Positions 35,689 through 43,262 of a DNA stretch of 64,000 nt are shown piece by piece. How positions within the stretch are numbered: the first letter of the stretch is position 1; every line of letters starts with the position of its first letter. A model generated the notes under the pieces. The model was not told the origin of the DNA, did no database searches, and saw nothing but the letters and a program-made list of their open reading frames with translations. The DNA comes from Candidatus Accumulibacter sp. 66-26 (lineage in GTDB: Bacteria; Pseudomonadota; Gammaproteobacteria; Burkholderiales; Rhodocyclaceae), in assembly GCA_001897745.1 (NCBI GenBank), contig MKUH01000019.1, forward strand, positions 314,332 through 378,331, given 5' to 3'. A program made the position numbers and the translations under genes.

Positions 35689-36022
35689 ATCAGGGGATTG
35701 TGCAGCTTTTCACTTAGAGCCCGTTCATGATCGTTAGCTCGCTCCAATCCAAAGGTTCAATCATCAGGCAGTTCACGACCAATTCCCGCCTTACCGTGAG
35801 AACTGCTCGGTCGTAACGGCCGCTGACCTTACCAGGGGAAAATGGCCGGCTCTGGTTGCAGACCGGCCATTGGTATTTTCAGAGATCAATCGCCAGCTAT
35901 TTCGCCCAACTACGACAACTTTCGACCCAAAGCGGTAGTTCGTCTCAGTCAGAAGCAGACGCTCAACGTGAAAGGAAGCGGACGGTAAAAGCGTAGCTTT
36001 TAACGGTCGTTTGACTGCTGGG
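35689..36022. other. Non-coding stretch with hairpin and attC-like site
   Basis: 334 bases without a convincing gene. It holds a perfect inverted repeat at 35841-35871 (AATGGCCGG ... CCGGCCATT, 13-base loop) and the start of the attC-like site described separately. A 97-codon reverse frame overlaps the attC-like site and lacks family features. Confidence 0.55.
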
Positions 36023-36028
36023 TTAGTC
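35961..36028 (-). repeat. attC-like recombination site B (integron cassette)
   Basis: Read on the reverse strand it begins GACTAAC at 36028, overlapping the stop of the small ORF, and ends in a GTTGAGC core (GTTRRRY) at 35967-35961. Between them, AAAAGC/GCTTTT forms the inner stem, with GT-wobble outer pairing. GACTGC(T/C)GGGTT near one end is shared with site A. Confidence 0.5.
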
Positions 36029-36340
36029 ATTGAGGTTCCGGATTTCTTCTTTGAGAAAAATGCGCCAGAATCCTTCTGCTCCATCCTCTACCCAATACCC
36101 TTCAATCCACTTACTGTTTGGAAACATATGGAGAGATGCACGGCCGTTGCCGTTATCTAACGAGAGTTCAAAATGTCCAGGAGCAAGTTCTCGTCCAGCG
36201 TATCGGTAGTTCACTCCGTCGATGTCGTAAGAAACAGAGATCATTTCGCCCTCAATGGTTACCTTGCATGGAACCCGTAACCACGCCTCATGAGCGGTGT
36301 AGTAAACGGTATCCATAGAAGCATCCCAAATTGATTTCAA
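36023..36340 (-). CDS. Hypothetical protein, cassette-like ORF
   Basis: A 105-residue acidic protein (MKSIWDASMDTVYYTAHEAWLRVPCKVTIEGEM...WRIFLKEEIRNLND), predicted mostly beta-strand, with no family I recognise. It is flanked by attC-like sites: its stop codon lies within the one at 35961-36028, and another precedes it at 36368-36442. That layout, one promoterless ORF per attC, is that of an integron gene cassette. AT content is higher than in core genes. Confidence 0.6.
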   Translation of the reverse strand: MKSIWDASMDTVYYTAHEAWLRVPCKVTIEGEMISVSYDIDGVNYRYAGRELAPGHFELSLDNGNGRASLHMFPNSKWIEGYWVEDGAEGFWRIFLKEEIRNLND

Positions 36341-36367
36341 TTCCAGACCCTCATTTCTTCCTTTGAT

Positions 36368-36442
36368 AGCTAACGTAGAAGTGAGCGGCCTGCACGGCTT
36401 TTCGCGCAGGTCCGCTCGACTGCCGGGTTCGCCGTCTTAGCG
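36368..36442 (-). repeat. attC-like recombination site A (integron cassette)
   Basis: A stem GAGCGG/CCGCTC plus CCTGC/GCAGG (36383-36393 with 36406-36417) is interrupted by one unpaired T at 36411, the extrahelical base typical of folded attC bottom strands. The core on the reverse strand is CGTTAGCT (36375-36368). The other end (GCGCTAAG) begins just after the stop of the 441-aa ORF. Confidence 0.6.
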
Positions 36443-36443
36443 C

Positions 36444-37769
36444 TCACTTGAGAAATTTCTCGTAGTCGGCCTTTACGCCGCTTGGAACACTCGCTGGATC
36501 GATGAGCGCCAAGTTCTGTTTGAATCGTTGGCGGCAAGATGGAAAGCTGTTAAGACGCTGCCCCAATGTGGTTGCTGGTGACGACGCGATGCGAATCATC
36601 GTAGCGATTTCGCGGGGTGAGAACGACTTAATGATTTGGTCGTAGCTCGTAGCAGCGGCCCATGAAACACCGTATCTGTTGCCGACATTGCAACAAACGA
36701 CAACCTGAACAAATGTTTCTTGCACTGTTTCTGGAACTGCGCCTTGTCGTGAGAGTTCGAGCAAGCGCTCAGCAAACGGAGGTTCGTTGTAGAAGTTGTT
36801 CATCCCGTTGTGAACGTTCCAAAGACGCTCGACGGCACGATAGAAAACTGCATGTTGCTCAGATTCATTCAGTAATGTAAGAAGTCCAAGCTTCTCGAAG
36901 AACTGTAGCGACGCTGTATGTCGCGGCTCGTCGCCTTTGGCCGCGTACTCGCTGTGCTTGTTGATGAGATCCGAACGCAACGCGGCGGTGAATCCAGCTT
37001 TTAGCGAATTGCAGATGTCAAACGCATTTAGCCGGGAAGGCTCCGACGTATTTGGATCGCAGTAGATGCCATGAATCATCCCGACGAGCATTTGGCGCTG
37101 TGCGTCATGGGTTTCGCCAAGGCGATGAACCCAGACACCGCACTGGTTTGCGTTGAAGCGTGCGCCCTTAACTGCCGAAATAAAGGCGCCGATGTCGACG
37201 CCCTTCGGTGACGACGCATCAGCGAGCGCATAGCGAACACAACGATTTAAAAAGGTGGTGAACTCGCGGTCGTTTACCGTTCCGAGGGTGGGATGTGCAG
37301 CCGAAAAATTGTTTCGGACGTCGCGGCATTGATCCAGGAAAAAGAAACCGTCCTCATTGACGAGATTTAGCTTTAAGCACAGTTCTAGCAATCGACTGTC
37401 TTGAAGTTCCAGCAGGTGCTTTTCTTCAAAATCTGACTGAGTAATCTGGGCAACGATTGGCAGGCCGAAATTTCTTACTTTCGTTCGGAGCTGAAGGATC
37501 GCTGCATTCCAGATGTAATTCATTGCTCCATCGAAGAGCCCTGTACTTACAGCAACGCACATTCTGGCTACCAGTTCACCTCTAAGGGCTACAGGCACAT
37601 CTCTAAGCTCACGTGGCAAATCGCGCCAAGCGTATTGAATTTCTTCATCACTCGCGAGAACGGTTCGCGGAATCCCCAGAGATGTAGTGAGCGCCGTGAT
37701 CGCCGGCAGAATAGTTGTCGGCAGTGCCGGAAGCATAGGTTCAAGTGGATGGGGGACTATTGCTGACAC
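36444..37769 (-). CDS. Hypothetical protein with HEPN-like R-x6-H motif, cassette-like ORF
   Basis: A 441-residue, mainly helical protein I cannot place in a named family. Residues 148-160 (CRDVRNNFSAAHP) contain R152-N-x5-H159, the R-x4-6-H arrangement of HEPN RNases, in a helical context following FFFLDQ. HEPN domains are common in toxins and abortive-infection proteins, so an RNase effector is a guess. The ORF lies between attC-like sites and reads in the same direction as the next cassette. Composition is more AT-rich than the core. Confidence 0.6.
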   Translation of the reverse strand: MSAIVPHPLEPMLPALPTTILPAITALTTSLGIPRTVLASDEEIQYAWRDLPRELRDVPVALRGELVARMCVAVSTGLFDGAMNYIWNAAILQLRTKVRNFGLPIVAQITQSDFEEKHLLELQDSRLLELCLKLNLVNEDGFFFLDQCRDVRNNFSAAHPTLGTVNDREFTTFLNRCVRYALADASSPKGVDIGAFISAVKGARFNANQCGVWVHRLGETHDAQRQMLVGMIHGIYCDPNTSEPSRLNAFDICNSLKAGFTAALRSDLINKHSEYAAKGDEPRHTASLQFFEKLGLLTLLNESEQHAVFYRAVERLWNVHNGMNNFYNEPPFAERLLELSRQGAVPETVQETFVQVVVCCNVGNRYGVSWAAATSYDQIIKSFSPREIATMIRIASSPATTLGQRLNSFPSCRQRFKQNLALIDPASVPSGVKADYEKFLK

Positions 37770-37808
37770 AGGGTCATCTCCAATGGTTGTAAGACAGCGA
37801 ACTTTGAT

Positions 37809-37853
37809 TTAGGGAGACAGTACTGCGCCCTAACTCGGCACCTGTCTCCCTAA
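37809..37853. repeat. REP-like inverted repeat
   Basis: Perfect 12-bp arms TTAGGGAGACAG and CTGTCTCCCTAA are separated by 21 bases. CCCTAA recurs in the spacer. It resembles the GGGGACAG-type palindromes mobilised by REP-associated transposases, and no such transposase is in the window. It could alternatively be an operator for the ORF at 36444-37769. Confidence 0.5.
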
Positions 37854-38002
37854 CTTAGGATTGTCATATCGCCGAAACCCGGCACCGTTACGTGTCTTCA
37901 TGGGTTAAGACCTAGAAAACGTGACTACTAAAAAGTCGTGAAAAGCGGCAGGCAAGAACACTAGCATAAATTGGGCCGCATTCGTCGGCTTTTGGGGGAA
38001 TC

Positions 38003-38049
38003 GCTCAACGACCGCTTCTGGCCGGCAACGGAAGCTCTACGTGTTAGGC
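38003..38049. repeat. attC-like site C (short)
   Basis: GCTCAAC at 38003-38009 and GTTAGGC at 38043-38049 are perfect matches to the RYYYAAC and GTTRRRY core consensus, with an inner GCTTC/GAAGC stem. At 47 bp it is at the short end for attC sites, and orientation cannot be assigned because both cores fit both ways. It precedes the 441-aa ORF. Confidence 0.45.
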
Positions 38050-38081
38050 ATGACTGACAGCTGCAGCCGAATACCCGACAT

Positions 38082-38113
38082 AAAAAAGCCACTCTTGCGA
38101 GTGGCTTTTTTAT
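38082..38113. terminator. Bidirectional rho-independent terminator
   Basis: AAAAAAGCCACTC pairs with GAGTGGCTTTTTT around a TTGC loop. It has A and T runs on both sides, so it stops transcription from either direction. It lies at the edge of the left accessory part, just before the transposon. Confidence 0.9.
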
Positions 38114-38170
38114 GTGGCTACTGACTGGTAGCGATGATCAATAGAAATTAGTCTAGATCGTTGTTCGTTA

Positions 38171-38192
38171 GCTTTTATCGTTGGAATTTTCA
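38171..38192. repeat. Extra transposon right-end-like sequence outside the element
   Basis: Read on the reverse strand from 38192, TGAAAATTCCAACGATAAAA matches the real right end (TGTGACTTCTAACGATAAAT) at 15 of 20 positions, including the AACGATAAA core. Both sequences abut the same GCGAC pentamer. It looks like the right end of another, older element. Confidence 0.65.
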
Positions 38193-38197
38193 GCGAC

Positions 38198-38300
38198 TAT
38201 GAATTACAACGATCAGTGAGAGCACATCGCACAAGGCCTCAGGAAGCCCACATCGCTCAGCGATAGCTGTACATCATATTTCGAGAACGGTTTAATATAT
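38198..38300 (+). repeat. Left end of the Tn7-like transposon
   Basis: The terminal sequence starts TATGAATTACAACGATCAGT. It is followed by CGCACAAGGCC near 38232 and TTTCGAGAACGG near 38278, motifs that reappear inverted at the right end and are probable TnsB binding sites. The terminal dinucleotide is TA rather than the usual TG. Confidence 0.75.
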
Positions 38301-38326
38301 TACATCGATGTTTTGGACCGTTCCTC

Positions 38327-38974
38327 ATGCCTGTCCGGAAGATCAAGAAGAACTATCGCAACGTCACAGGAATCTCGGCTGCGACAAAGGCCCTTGGCCA
38401 AGCGCAGTTTGAATCCACGCTGGAGCGTGACTTCCTGCGACTGCTGGAGTTCTCCCCCGACGTCGCTGCGTTCGAGGTGCAACCGCTAACCCTCAACTGG
38501 CGGGATGATGCCGGAACCAAGCGCAGCTACACTCCTGATACTTGGGTTTCCTTCCACGACGCCGCGGGCCAGAAACCTTGGCTCTGTGAGGTCAAGTATA
38601 GGTCAGACCTGAAAGAGCAGTGGTCCGAGCTTCACCCCAAGTTCCGCCAAGCAATCCGCTACGCACGGCAAAAGGGATGGCGCTTCCGCCTGATGACCGA
38701 GGTGGAAATTCGCGGGCCGCTCCTGGAGGCTGCCAAGTTTCTCCTCCCGTTTCGCCGCAGAACCGTTCCGGCCGATCAAGCCGTACACATCTTGGCACTC
38801 GTAGAACGGCTGAAGGACACAACGCCCAGCGATTTGCTCCGACACGTCACACCTGACCCCAACATCCAGGCTGAATGGCTTCCCACCATTTGGCACCTGG
38901 TCGCCCGCTTTCAGATCGGAGCGGACTTGCAGTCGCCGCTCTCGATGTCCTCCCGCCTTTGGAGCCTGCGATGA
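38327..38974 (+). CDS. tnsA: TnsA-like transposase endonuclease subunit
   Basis: A 215-residue TnsA-family endonuclease. It cleaves the 5' ends of the element so that, with TnsB, transposition is cut-and-paste. Putative catalytic residues of the PD-(D/E)xK-like site: Glu in FESTLERDFL (29/33), Asp71 in SYTPDTWV, and Glu88-x-Lys90 in WLCEVKYRS. A C-terminal winged-helix part follows. It is shorter than Tn7 TnsA (273 aa). The stop overlaps tnsB (ATGA). The RBS is weak. Confidence 0.85.
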   Translation: MPVRKIKKNYRNVTGISAATKALGQAQFESTLERDFLRLLEFSPDVAAFEVQPLTLNWRDDAGTKRSYTPDTWVSFHDAAGQKPWLCEVKYRSDLKEQWSELHPKFRQAIRYARQKGWRFRLMTEVEIRGPLLEAAKFLLPFRRRTVPADQAVHILALVERLKDTTPSDLLRHVTPDPNIQAEWLPTIWHLVARFQIGADLQSPLSMSSRLWSLR

Positions 38975-40863
38975 CCGATCAGACGCCCCGCCTGACGCTG
39001 GACTACGGATCTGCCGTCCTCTACCGCGGTCGTCGTCATGTCATTTGCCAGGAGTCGACGGATTTCGTCTCGGTGACGCTTTCGGATCCAGAGTCAGGCA
39101 AGGTACTTCAAGCGCCGATCGCAGACCTCTCTCCGTATTCAGAAAGACCGGCCGTCGCGCATCCCGATCTGGCTGCCGTGGCAAATGATCGGTTGGAGCA
39201 AGCCCACCGGACGTTCGAAATCATCAAGCCCCTGCTGGCGCTTGCGCGCCGCACAGAGGCTGACGTGCGTGCCTGTGCCGAAAGGCACGATGTCGGCGTC
39301 TCCACGATCTATCGGTGGCTACGCGATTTCGATCGGGTTGGACGGGTATCTGTCTTCGTACGACAAACCCGAAAAGACAAAGGGCGGATCGGCCTCCCGA
39401 AAAAGCTGGAGGACGTGGTCACCGACATGATCAAGGTCCATTACCTGACCAAGCAAAAGAAGAAGCCCGCCAAGGTCATCCGTGAAATTGAGATGCTCTG
39501 TAACAAGCTCGGGCTGGAGCCCCCTCATCCAAACACGATCCGAAACCGCATCAAGAAACTCGACACCTACAACAAGAAGAAGGCCCGGGAGGGGAACAAG
39601 GCAGCGCGGGACGCCTATGCCCCCTCGAAGGGACACTTCCCTGGCGCCGATTTCCCGCTATCCGTCGTTCAGGTGGATCACACGCCAGTAGACATCGTCC
39701 TGGTCGACGATACGTACCGCCTACCGGTCGGGCGGCCGTGGCTGACGCTGTTGATCGACGTATATTCCCGGATGGTGCTGGGTTTCTACATCTCCTTCGA
39801 TCCCCCCGGAAATCTGTCACTCGGCCTGTGCCTAAGCCAAGCCTTCCTGCCGAAGGAGAAATGGCTGTCGAAATTGGGGATCGAGACGGCGTGGCCCTGC
39901 TGGGGTCTGCCCCGGACGATCCACGCCGATAACGCAAAGGAATTCCGGGGCAAGATGCTGACCGCCGCTTGTAAGGAGTACGGCATCGACCTGGAGTGGC
40001 GGCCGGTGGCGACGCCCCACTACGGCGCCCACATCGAGCGCCTGCTCGGCACGCTCAACGAGGAAATCCACGCTGCGCCGGGCACGACGTTCTCGAATCC
40101 CCGCCAGCGCGGCGAGTACGACTCCGAAGGCCAATCAGCGATGAGTCTTGCCGAGTTCGAGAAGTGGTTCACGATTCTCTGCGTCGAGGCCTACCACCAG
40201 CGACCGCATTCGCAGCTCGGCATGCCGCCGATCGCCAAGTGGCAGGAAGGAATCTTCGGGACGAAAAAGGTACCGGGAATCGGCATCCCGCCGCGCATTA
40301 CCGATGAACTTCGGCTAAAGCTCGATCTGATGCCCTTCGAAACCCGCACGGTCCAGCACTACGGAATCGTCTGGGACAAGGTGGAATACCAACACGATGT
40401 GTTGCGACGCTGGATCAACGCGAACGACCCGGACAACCCCAAGCTCAAGCGGAAGTTTCTTTGCCGTCGTGACCCACGCGATATCAGCACGATTTGGTTC
40501 TATGATCCCGAGGTGCAGCAGTACTACGCGATCCCTTACCGGAATACTTCCCACCCGGCGATCAGCATCTGGGAATTACGCGAAGCCAACCGGCGGGCAA
40601 CTACCGAATCTCCTGGCAACCAAGTCGACGACAACCAGATCTTCGAGGCCTACGAGAAGATGCGCCGAATCGAGGACAACGCCAAGGCGCTGACGAAGAA
40701 GGTGAGGCGTAGCCGGGAACGCACCCGGCTCGGCATTACGAATGCCCGAAGCCATTTGAATGGGGCGATGGCGCCACAGGAGCCTCCCGTTTCCCAAGCA
40801 CCACCGCCGGCCAGGACGATTCAGCCCTTCGACGACGTCGACGACATGCAGGAAGGAAAATGA
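38971..40863 (+). CDS. tnsB: TnsB/TniA-like DDE transposase
   Basis: A 630-residue Mu/TnsB-type transposase. N-terminal DNA-binding HTH domains include DVGVSTIYRWLRDF. The RNase-H core has the DDE triad Asp236 (VVQVDHTPVD), Asp320 (TIHADNAKEF) and Glu356 (HYGAHIERLLGTLNEEIH). A Mu-type C-terminal beta domain follows (about 420-540), then a basic/Pro-rich tail likely contacting the ATPase. It catalyses 3'-end cleavage and strand transfer. The ATG at 38971 overlaps the tnsA stop. Confidence 0.92.
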   Translation: MTDQTPRLTLDYGSAVLYRGRRHVICQESTDFVSVTLSDPESGKVLQAPIADLSPYSERPAVAHPDLAAVANDRLEQAHRTFEIIKPLLALARRTEADVRACAERHDVGVSTIYRWLRDFDRVGRVSVFVRQTRKDKGRIGLPKKLEDVVTDMIKVHYLTKQKKKPAKVIREIEMLCNKLGLEPPHPNTIRNRIKKLDTYNKKKAREGNKAARDAYAPSKGHFPGADFPLSVVQVDHTPVDIVLVDDTYRLPVGRPWLTLLIDVYSRMVLGFYISFDPPGNLSLGLCLSQAFLPKEKWLSKLGIETAWPCWGLPRTIHADNAKEFRGKMLTAACKEYGIDLEWRPVATPHYGAHIERLLGTLNEEIHAAPGTTFSNPRQRGEYDSEGQSAMSLAEFEKWFTILCVEAYHQRPHSQLGMPPIAKWQEGIFGTKKVPGIGIPPRITDELRLKLDLMPFETRTVQHYGIVWDKVEYQHDVLRRWINANDPDNPKLKRKFLCRRDPRDISTIWFYDPEVQQYYAIPYRNTSHPAISIWELREANRRATTESPGNQVDDNQIFEAYEKMRRIEDNAKALTKKVRRSRERTRLGITNARSHLNGAMAPQEPPVSQAPPPARTIQPFDDVDDMQEGK

Positions 40864-41753
40864 CTGATACGCCCTCCCATCTGCTGCAGAAGGCGGCCGC
40901 CTACCTTGAGCGACCCGACCAGGAGCGCATCACCTATATCCGATCGCCGAGGTGGATCGGATACCCTCGGGCCCAGGAGATTCTCACCCAACTGGAGAAC
41001 CTGCTGACGCACCCGAAGGCACACCGCATGCCGAATCTGCTGATCGTCGGCGACACCAACAACGGAAAGACGATGCTGGTCCGCCGCTTCTGCAACCACC
41101 ACAAACCCGACGACAACCCGGAGGGCGAGGCTGCCAAGGTGCCGGTGCTGTTCGTTCAAGCGCCACCGGTTCCCGATGAGGGGCGGTTCTACAACGCGAT
41201 CCTGGAACTGCTGTTCGCACCATACAAGCCCGGCGATCGCGCCGACCGCAAGCAATTTCAGGCGATCAAGCTGTTGCGCACCGTAGGCCTAAAGATGCTC
41301 GTGATCGATGAGATTCATCATCTCCTCGCCGGATCAATGACAAAGCAGAAGGCCTTCCTGAACGTGATCAAGTATCTCGGCAACGAACTGGAGGTGCCGA
41401 TTGTCGGGGTTGGTACCCGTGACGCCTTCCGCGCCATTCAGACCGACCTGCAACTGTCGAACCGTTTCGACCAGGCGCTGCTACCGCGGTGGGCGAACGA
41501 CGAAATGTTCCTACGGCTGCTGGCCACTTTCGAACGCTCAATCCCGCTGCGCACCCCGTCCAACCTGACCGACGGAGCGCTCGCCGACAAGATTTACTCG
41601 ATGAGCGAAGGCTATCTCGGCGAGATTTCCCGGGTGCTCGAAAGTGCAGCCGTCAGAGCCGTTGAAACAGGGCTGGAACGCATCGACAAGAGGCTGCTCG
41701 ACGGTATCGGCTGGATATCCCCGTCGGATCGCAGAAAAGAGCCGCGAAACTGA
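40860..41753 (+). CDS. tnsC: TnsC/TniB-like AAA+ transposition ATPase
   Basis: A 297-residue AAA+ ATPase with Walker A GDTNNGKT (64-71), Walker B MLVIDEIHHLL (Asp150, Glu151) and sensor region VPIVGVGTRDAF. Length and Walker A are TniB-like rather than Tn7 TnsC-like (555 aa). It should bridge the TniQ/TnsE target selectors and the TnsAB transposase by polymerising on target DNA. The start overlaps the tnsB stop (ATGA). Confidence 0.9.
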   Translation: MTDTPSHLLQKAAAYLERPDQERITYIRSPRWIGYPRAQEILTQLENLLTHPKAHRMPNLLIVGDTNNGKTMLVRRFCNHHKPDDNPEGEAAKVPVLFVQAPPVPDEGRFYNAILELLFAPYKPGDRADRKQFQAIKLLRTVGLKMLVIDEIHHLLAGSMTKQKAFLNVIKYLGNELEVPIVGVGTRDAFRAIQTDLQLSNRFDQALLPRWANDEMFLRLLATFERSIPLRTPSNLTDGALADKIYSMSEGYLGEISRVLESAAVRAVETGLERIDKRLLDGIGWISPSDRRKEPRN

Positions 41754-41754
41754 G

Positions 41755-42771
41755 ATGGCTCACGGCAGACTTTGGCCGGCCCATCCGAAGCCGTTGCAAG
41801 GTGAATTGCTATCTTCATGGATCGTGAGGGTAGCGCAAGCGAACGGTATCAAGCTGCAGACGCTGTCCTGGATACTTTTTGGCAATGCTCTTTCTCCCTG
41901 GAACCGCGACATTGATCGGTCCGCGCCGAAGTGGCTACTCAAAGCCATGAGTGAGCACACCGGGGTGAACTACTGGGATGCCTATCACACCACGCTCACC
42001 ACCTACCGGACGATCCTTTATCCAAACCGTCGGTGCAGCGGACAGTTACGCTGGATATTGCCCGTTCGAACGTACGCGATGAACCGCAAGGGGTATGGCC
42101 AGCAGTTCTGCCCGCTGTGCTTGGCGGAGGACTTGATCCCATATTTCCGAAAGACGTGGCGGGTCGCGCTCTTCACTTTTTGTCCGAAGCACCAAATTAT
42201 CCTTCATGACGCCTGTCCGTTTTGTGGCGTGCCGGTGGTATTCCATCGGAGCGATTTCGGGGTCGAACAGGGAAATACGCGACCAATTTTCAAATGTTAC
42301 GCCTGCGGATTCGATTTCCGGGCTGCTACTACAAAAAGGCCAGTCTTTCCGAGTGATGAAATTCGGGAACTATTCGGGGAAATGCTCGCATTATTAGAGA
42401 TGCCGGTTGGCCAAGCTACACCCTTCAACCTTGGTTTTTTCGCAGTCCTTCATCGGTTCTGTTGCATCATGGGATCACGTCAAAACGACAACCGCCTCCG
42501 AAACTTCATTACGAATCGACTCCAAATAGAACTAACTGAGATCGAGTTGGGACGAACTTGCATCGAGCATCGCCGGGTTGCAGAACGATACGATCTGATC
42601 CTGTGTGCGCTGTGGCTATTGGCGTCACCAACGGAGCGGATTCGTGAAGTGTGGGAAGCCAGAGCGGTGAGGTACAACCTTATGCTCAAGGGTATTAACG
42701 AGTCACCGCAATGGTTTTGGCAATTGGCCGAAAGATGCTCCGATTGGAGGCAGGGGTACCGAGCACGCTGA
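41755..42771 (+). CDS. tniQ: TniQ-family target-selection protein
   Basis: A 338-residue TniQ protein. The N-terminal domain starts LWPAHPKPLQGELLSSWIVRVAQANGIKLQTL. The zinc-finger set is FCPLCLAEDL (C119, C122), FCPKHQIILHDACPFCG (C143, H146, C154, C157), with a further CYACGF. It is about two thirds of Tn7 TnsD (508 aa) and lacks its long C-terminal DNA-recognition part, though the C-terminal 150 residues may still bind DNA. It starts one base after the tnsC stop. It is the candidate reader of the lipA target. Confidence 0.88.
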   Translation: MAHGRLWPAHPKPLQGELLSSWIVRVAQANGIKLQTLSWILFGNALSPWNRDIDRSAPKWLLKAMSEHTGVNYWDAYHTTLTTYRTILYPNRRCSGQLRWILPVRTYAMNRKGYGQQFCPLCLAEDLIPYFRKTWRVALFTFCPKHQIILHDACPFCGVPVVFHRSDFGVEQGNTRPIFKCYACGFDFRAATTKRPVFPSDEIRELFGEMLALLEMPVGQATPFNLGFFAVLHRFCCIMGSRQNDNRLRNFITNRLQIELTEIELGRTCIEHRRVAERYDLILCALWLLASPTERIREVWEARAVRYNLMLKGINESPQWFWQLAERCSDWRQGYRAR

Positions 42772-42803
42772 AGCGAATCCACGAAGGGTAGCGATTAATT
42801 GCC

Positions 42804-43160
42804 CTATGCTGGATATCTATGCTGTTTATCGGCTGCCTTAGTAACCAGGTCGTTAAGCGCAGCTACATGTTGTTGTTCTGCTTTGTCCGTTGTTGCAGCA
42901 AAGAATGCCAAACCGTCTCCAGTCAGCACCCAATGCAAATTGAGGTGAGCGACCCCCCGGAAACGCACCCCCCCCAACAGGGCCAGTTTCTCAACATCAA
43001 GGAAAGTCTTGCCGCGTCGCATTGCGCTCAGCGTCGCGGACGTGGCATATCCCAACATTTCGCTGAGGCGCGTGTCGGTTAGTTGCGATTCATCGAGCGC
43101 AGCAGAAAGACGGCAGCACATCGCTGATCGAATCAAGGAATCTTTTGGAGAGCGAGGCAT
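42804..43160 (-). CDS. HTH (XRE-like) regulator divergent from the methyltransferase
   Basis: A 118-residue protein with a DNA-binding helical domain (CCRLSAALDESQLTDTRLSEMLGYATSATLSAMRRGKTFLDVEKLALLGG) resembling divergent Cro/XRE domains. It faces away from the methyltransferase gene across a 102-bp AT-rich gap containing a perfect inverted repeat. That placement is as for controller proteins of restriction-modification loci, so it may auto-regulate and set methyltransferase expression. The C-terminal 45 residues are unrecognised. Confidence 0.65.
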   Translation of the reverse strand: MPRSPKDSLIRSAMCCRLSAALDESQLTDTRLSEMLGYATSATLSAMRRGKTFLDVEKLALLGGVRFRGVAHLNLHWVLTGDGLAFFAATTDKAEQQHVAALNDLVTKAADKQHRYPA

Positions 43161-43165
43161 GTTTT

Positions 43166-43190
43166 TAATATAATATAAATTATTATATTA
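43166..43190. promoter_or_regulatory. Candidate operator between regulator and methyltransferase
   Basis: Perfect 9-bp arms TAATATAAT and ATTATATTA are separated by ATAAATT, placed 5 bp upstream of the regulator start. The very AT-rich gap also offers TATAAT-like -10 boxes in both directions, so a bound repressor would overlap the regulator's own promoter. Confidence 0.55.
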
Positions 43191-43262
43191 TTGAACTAGC
43201 TGTAACAACCCGGCCAAGCGAGCTAGCCGGTACAATCAGCCGCATGGGGAGGATAGAGGGGG

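Larger units (their letters stand above)
37770..38197. other. Non-coding stretch between cassette ORF and transposon
   Basis: About 430 bases without a gene. In order it holds a REP-like inverted repeat (37809-37853), an attC-like site (38003-38049), a bidirectional terminator (38082-38113) and a transposon right-end-like sequence (38171-38192), then the 5-bp GCGAC repeat. Confidence 0.7.

Noticed and set aside
35841-35871. Hairpin AATGGCCGG/CCGGCCATT as a transcription terminator
   Set aside because: It lacks a T-tract on either side and lies 150 bp from the nearest stop codon; I list it only as a structural element.
35791-36084. 97-codon reverse ORF over the hairpin and attC-like site
   Set aside because: It overlaps the 105-aa ORF and the attC-like site, has no family features and no clear RBS; the recombination-site reading explains the sequence better.
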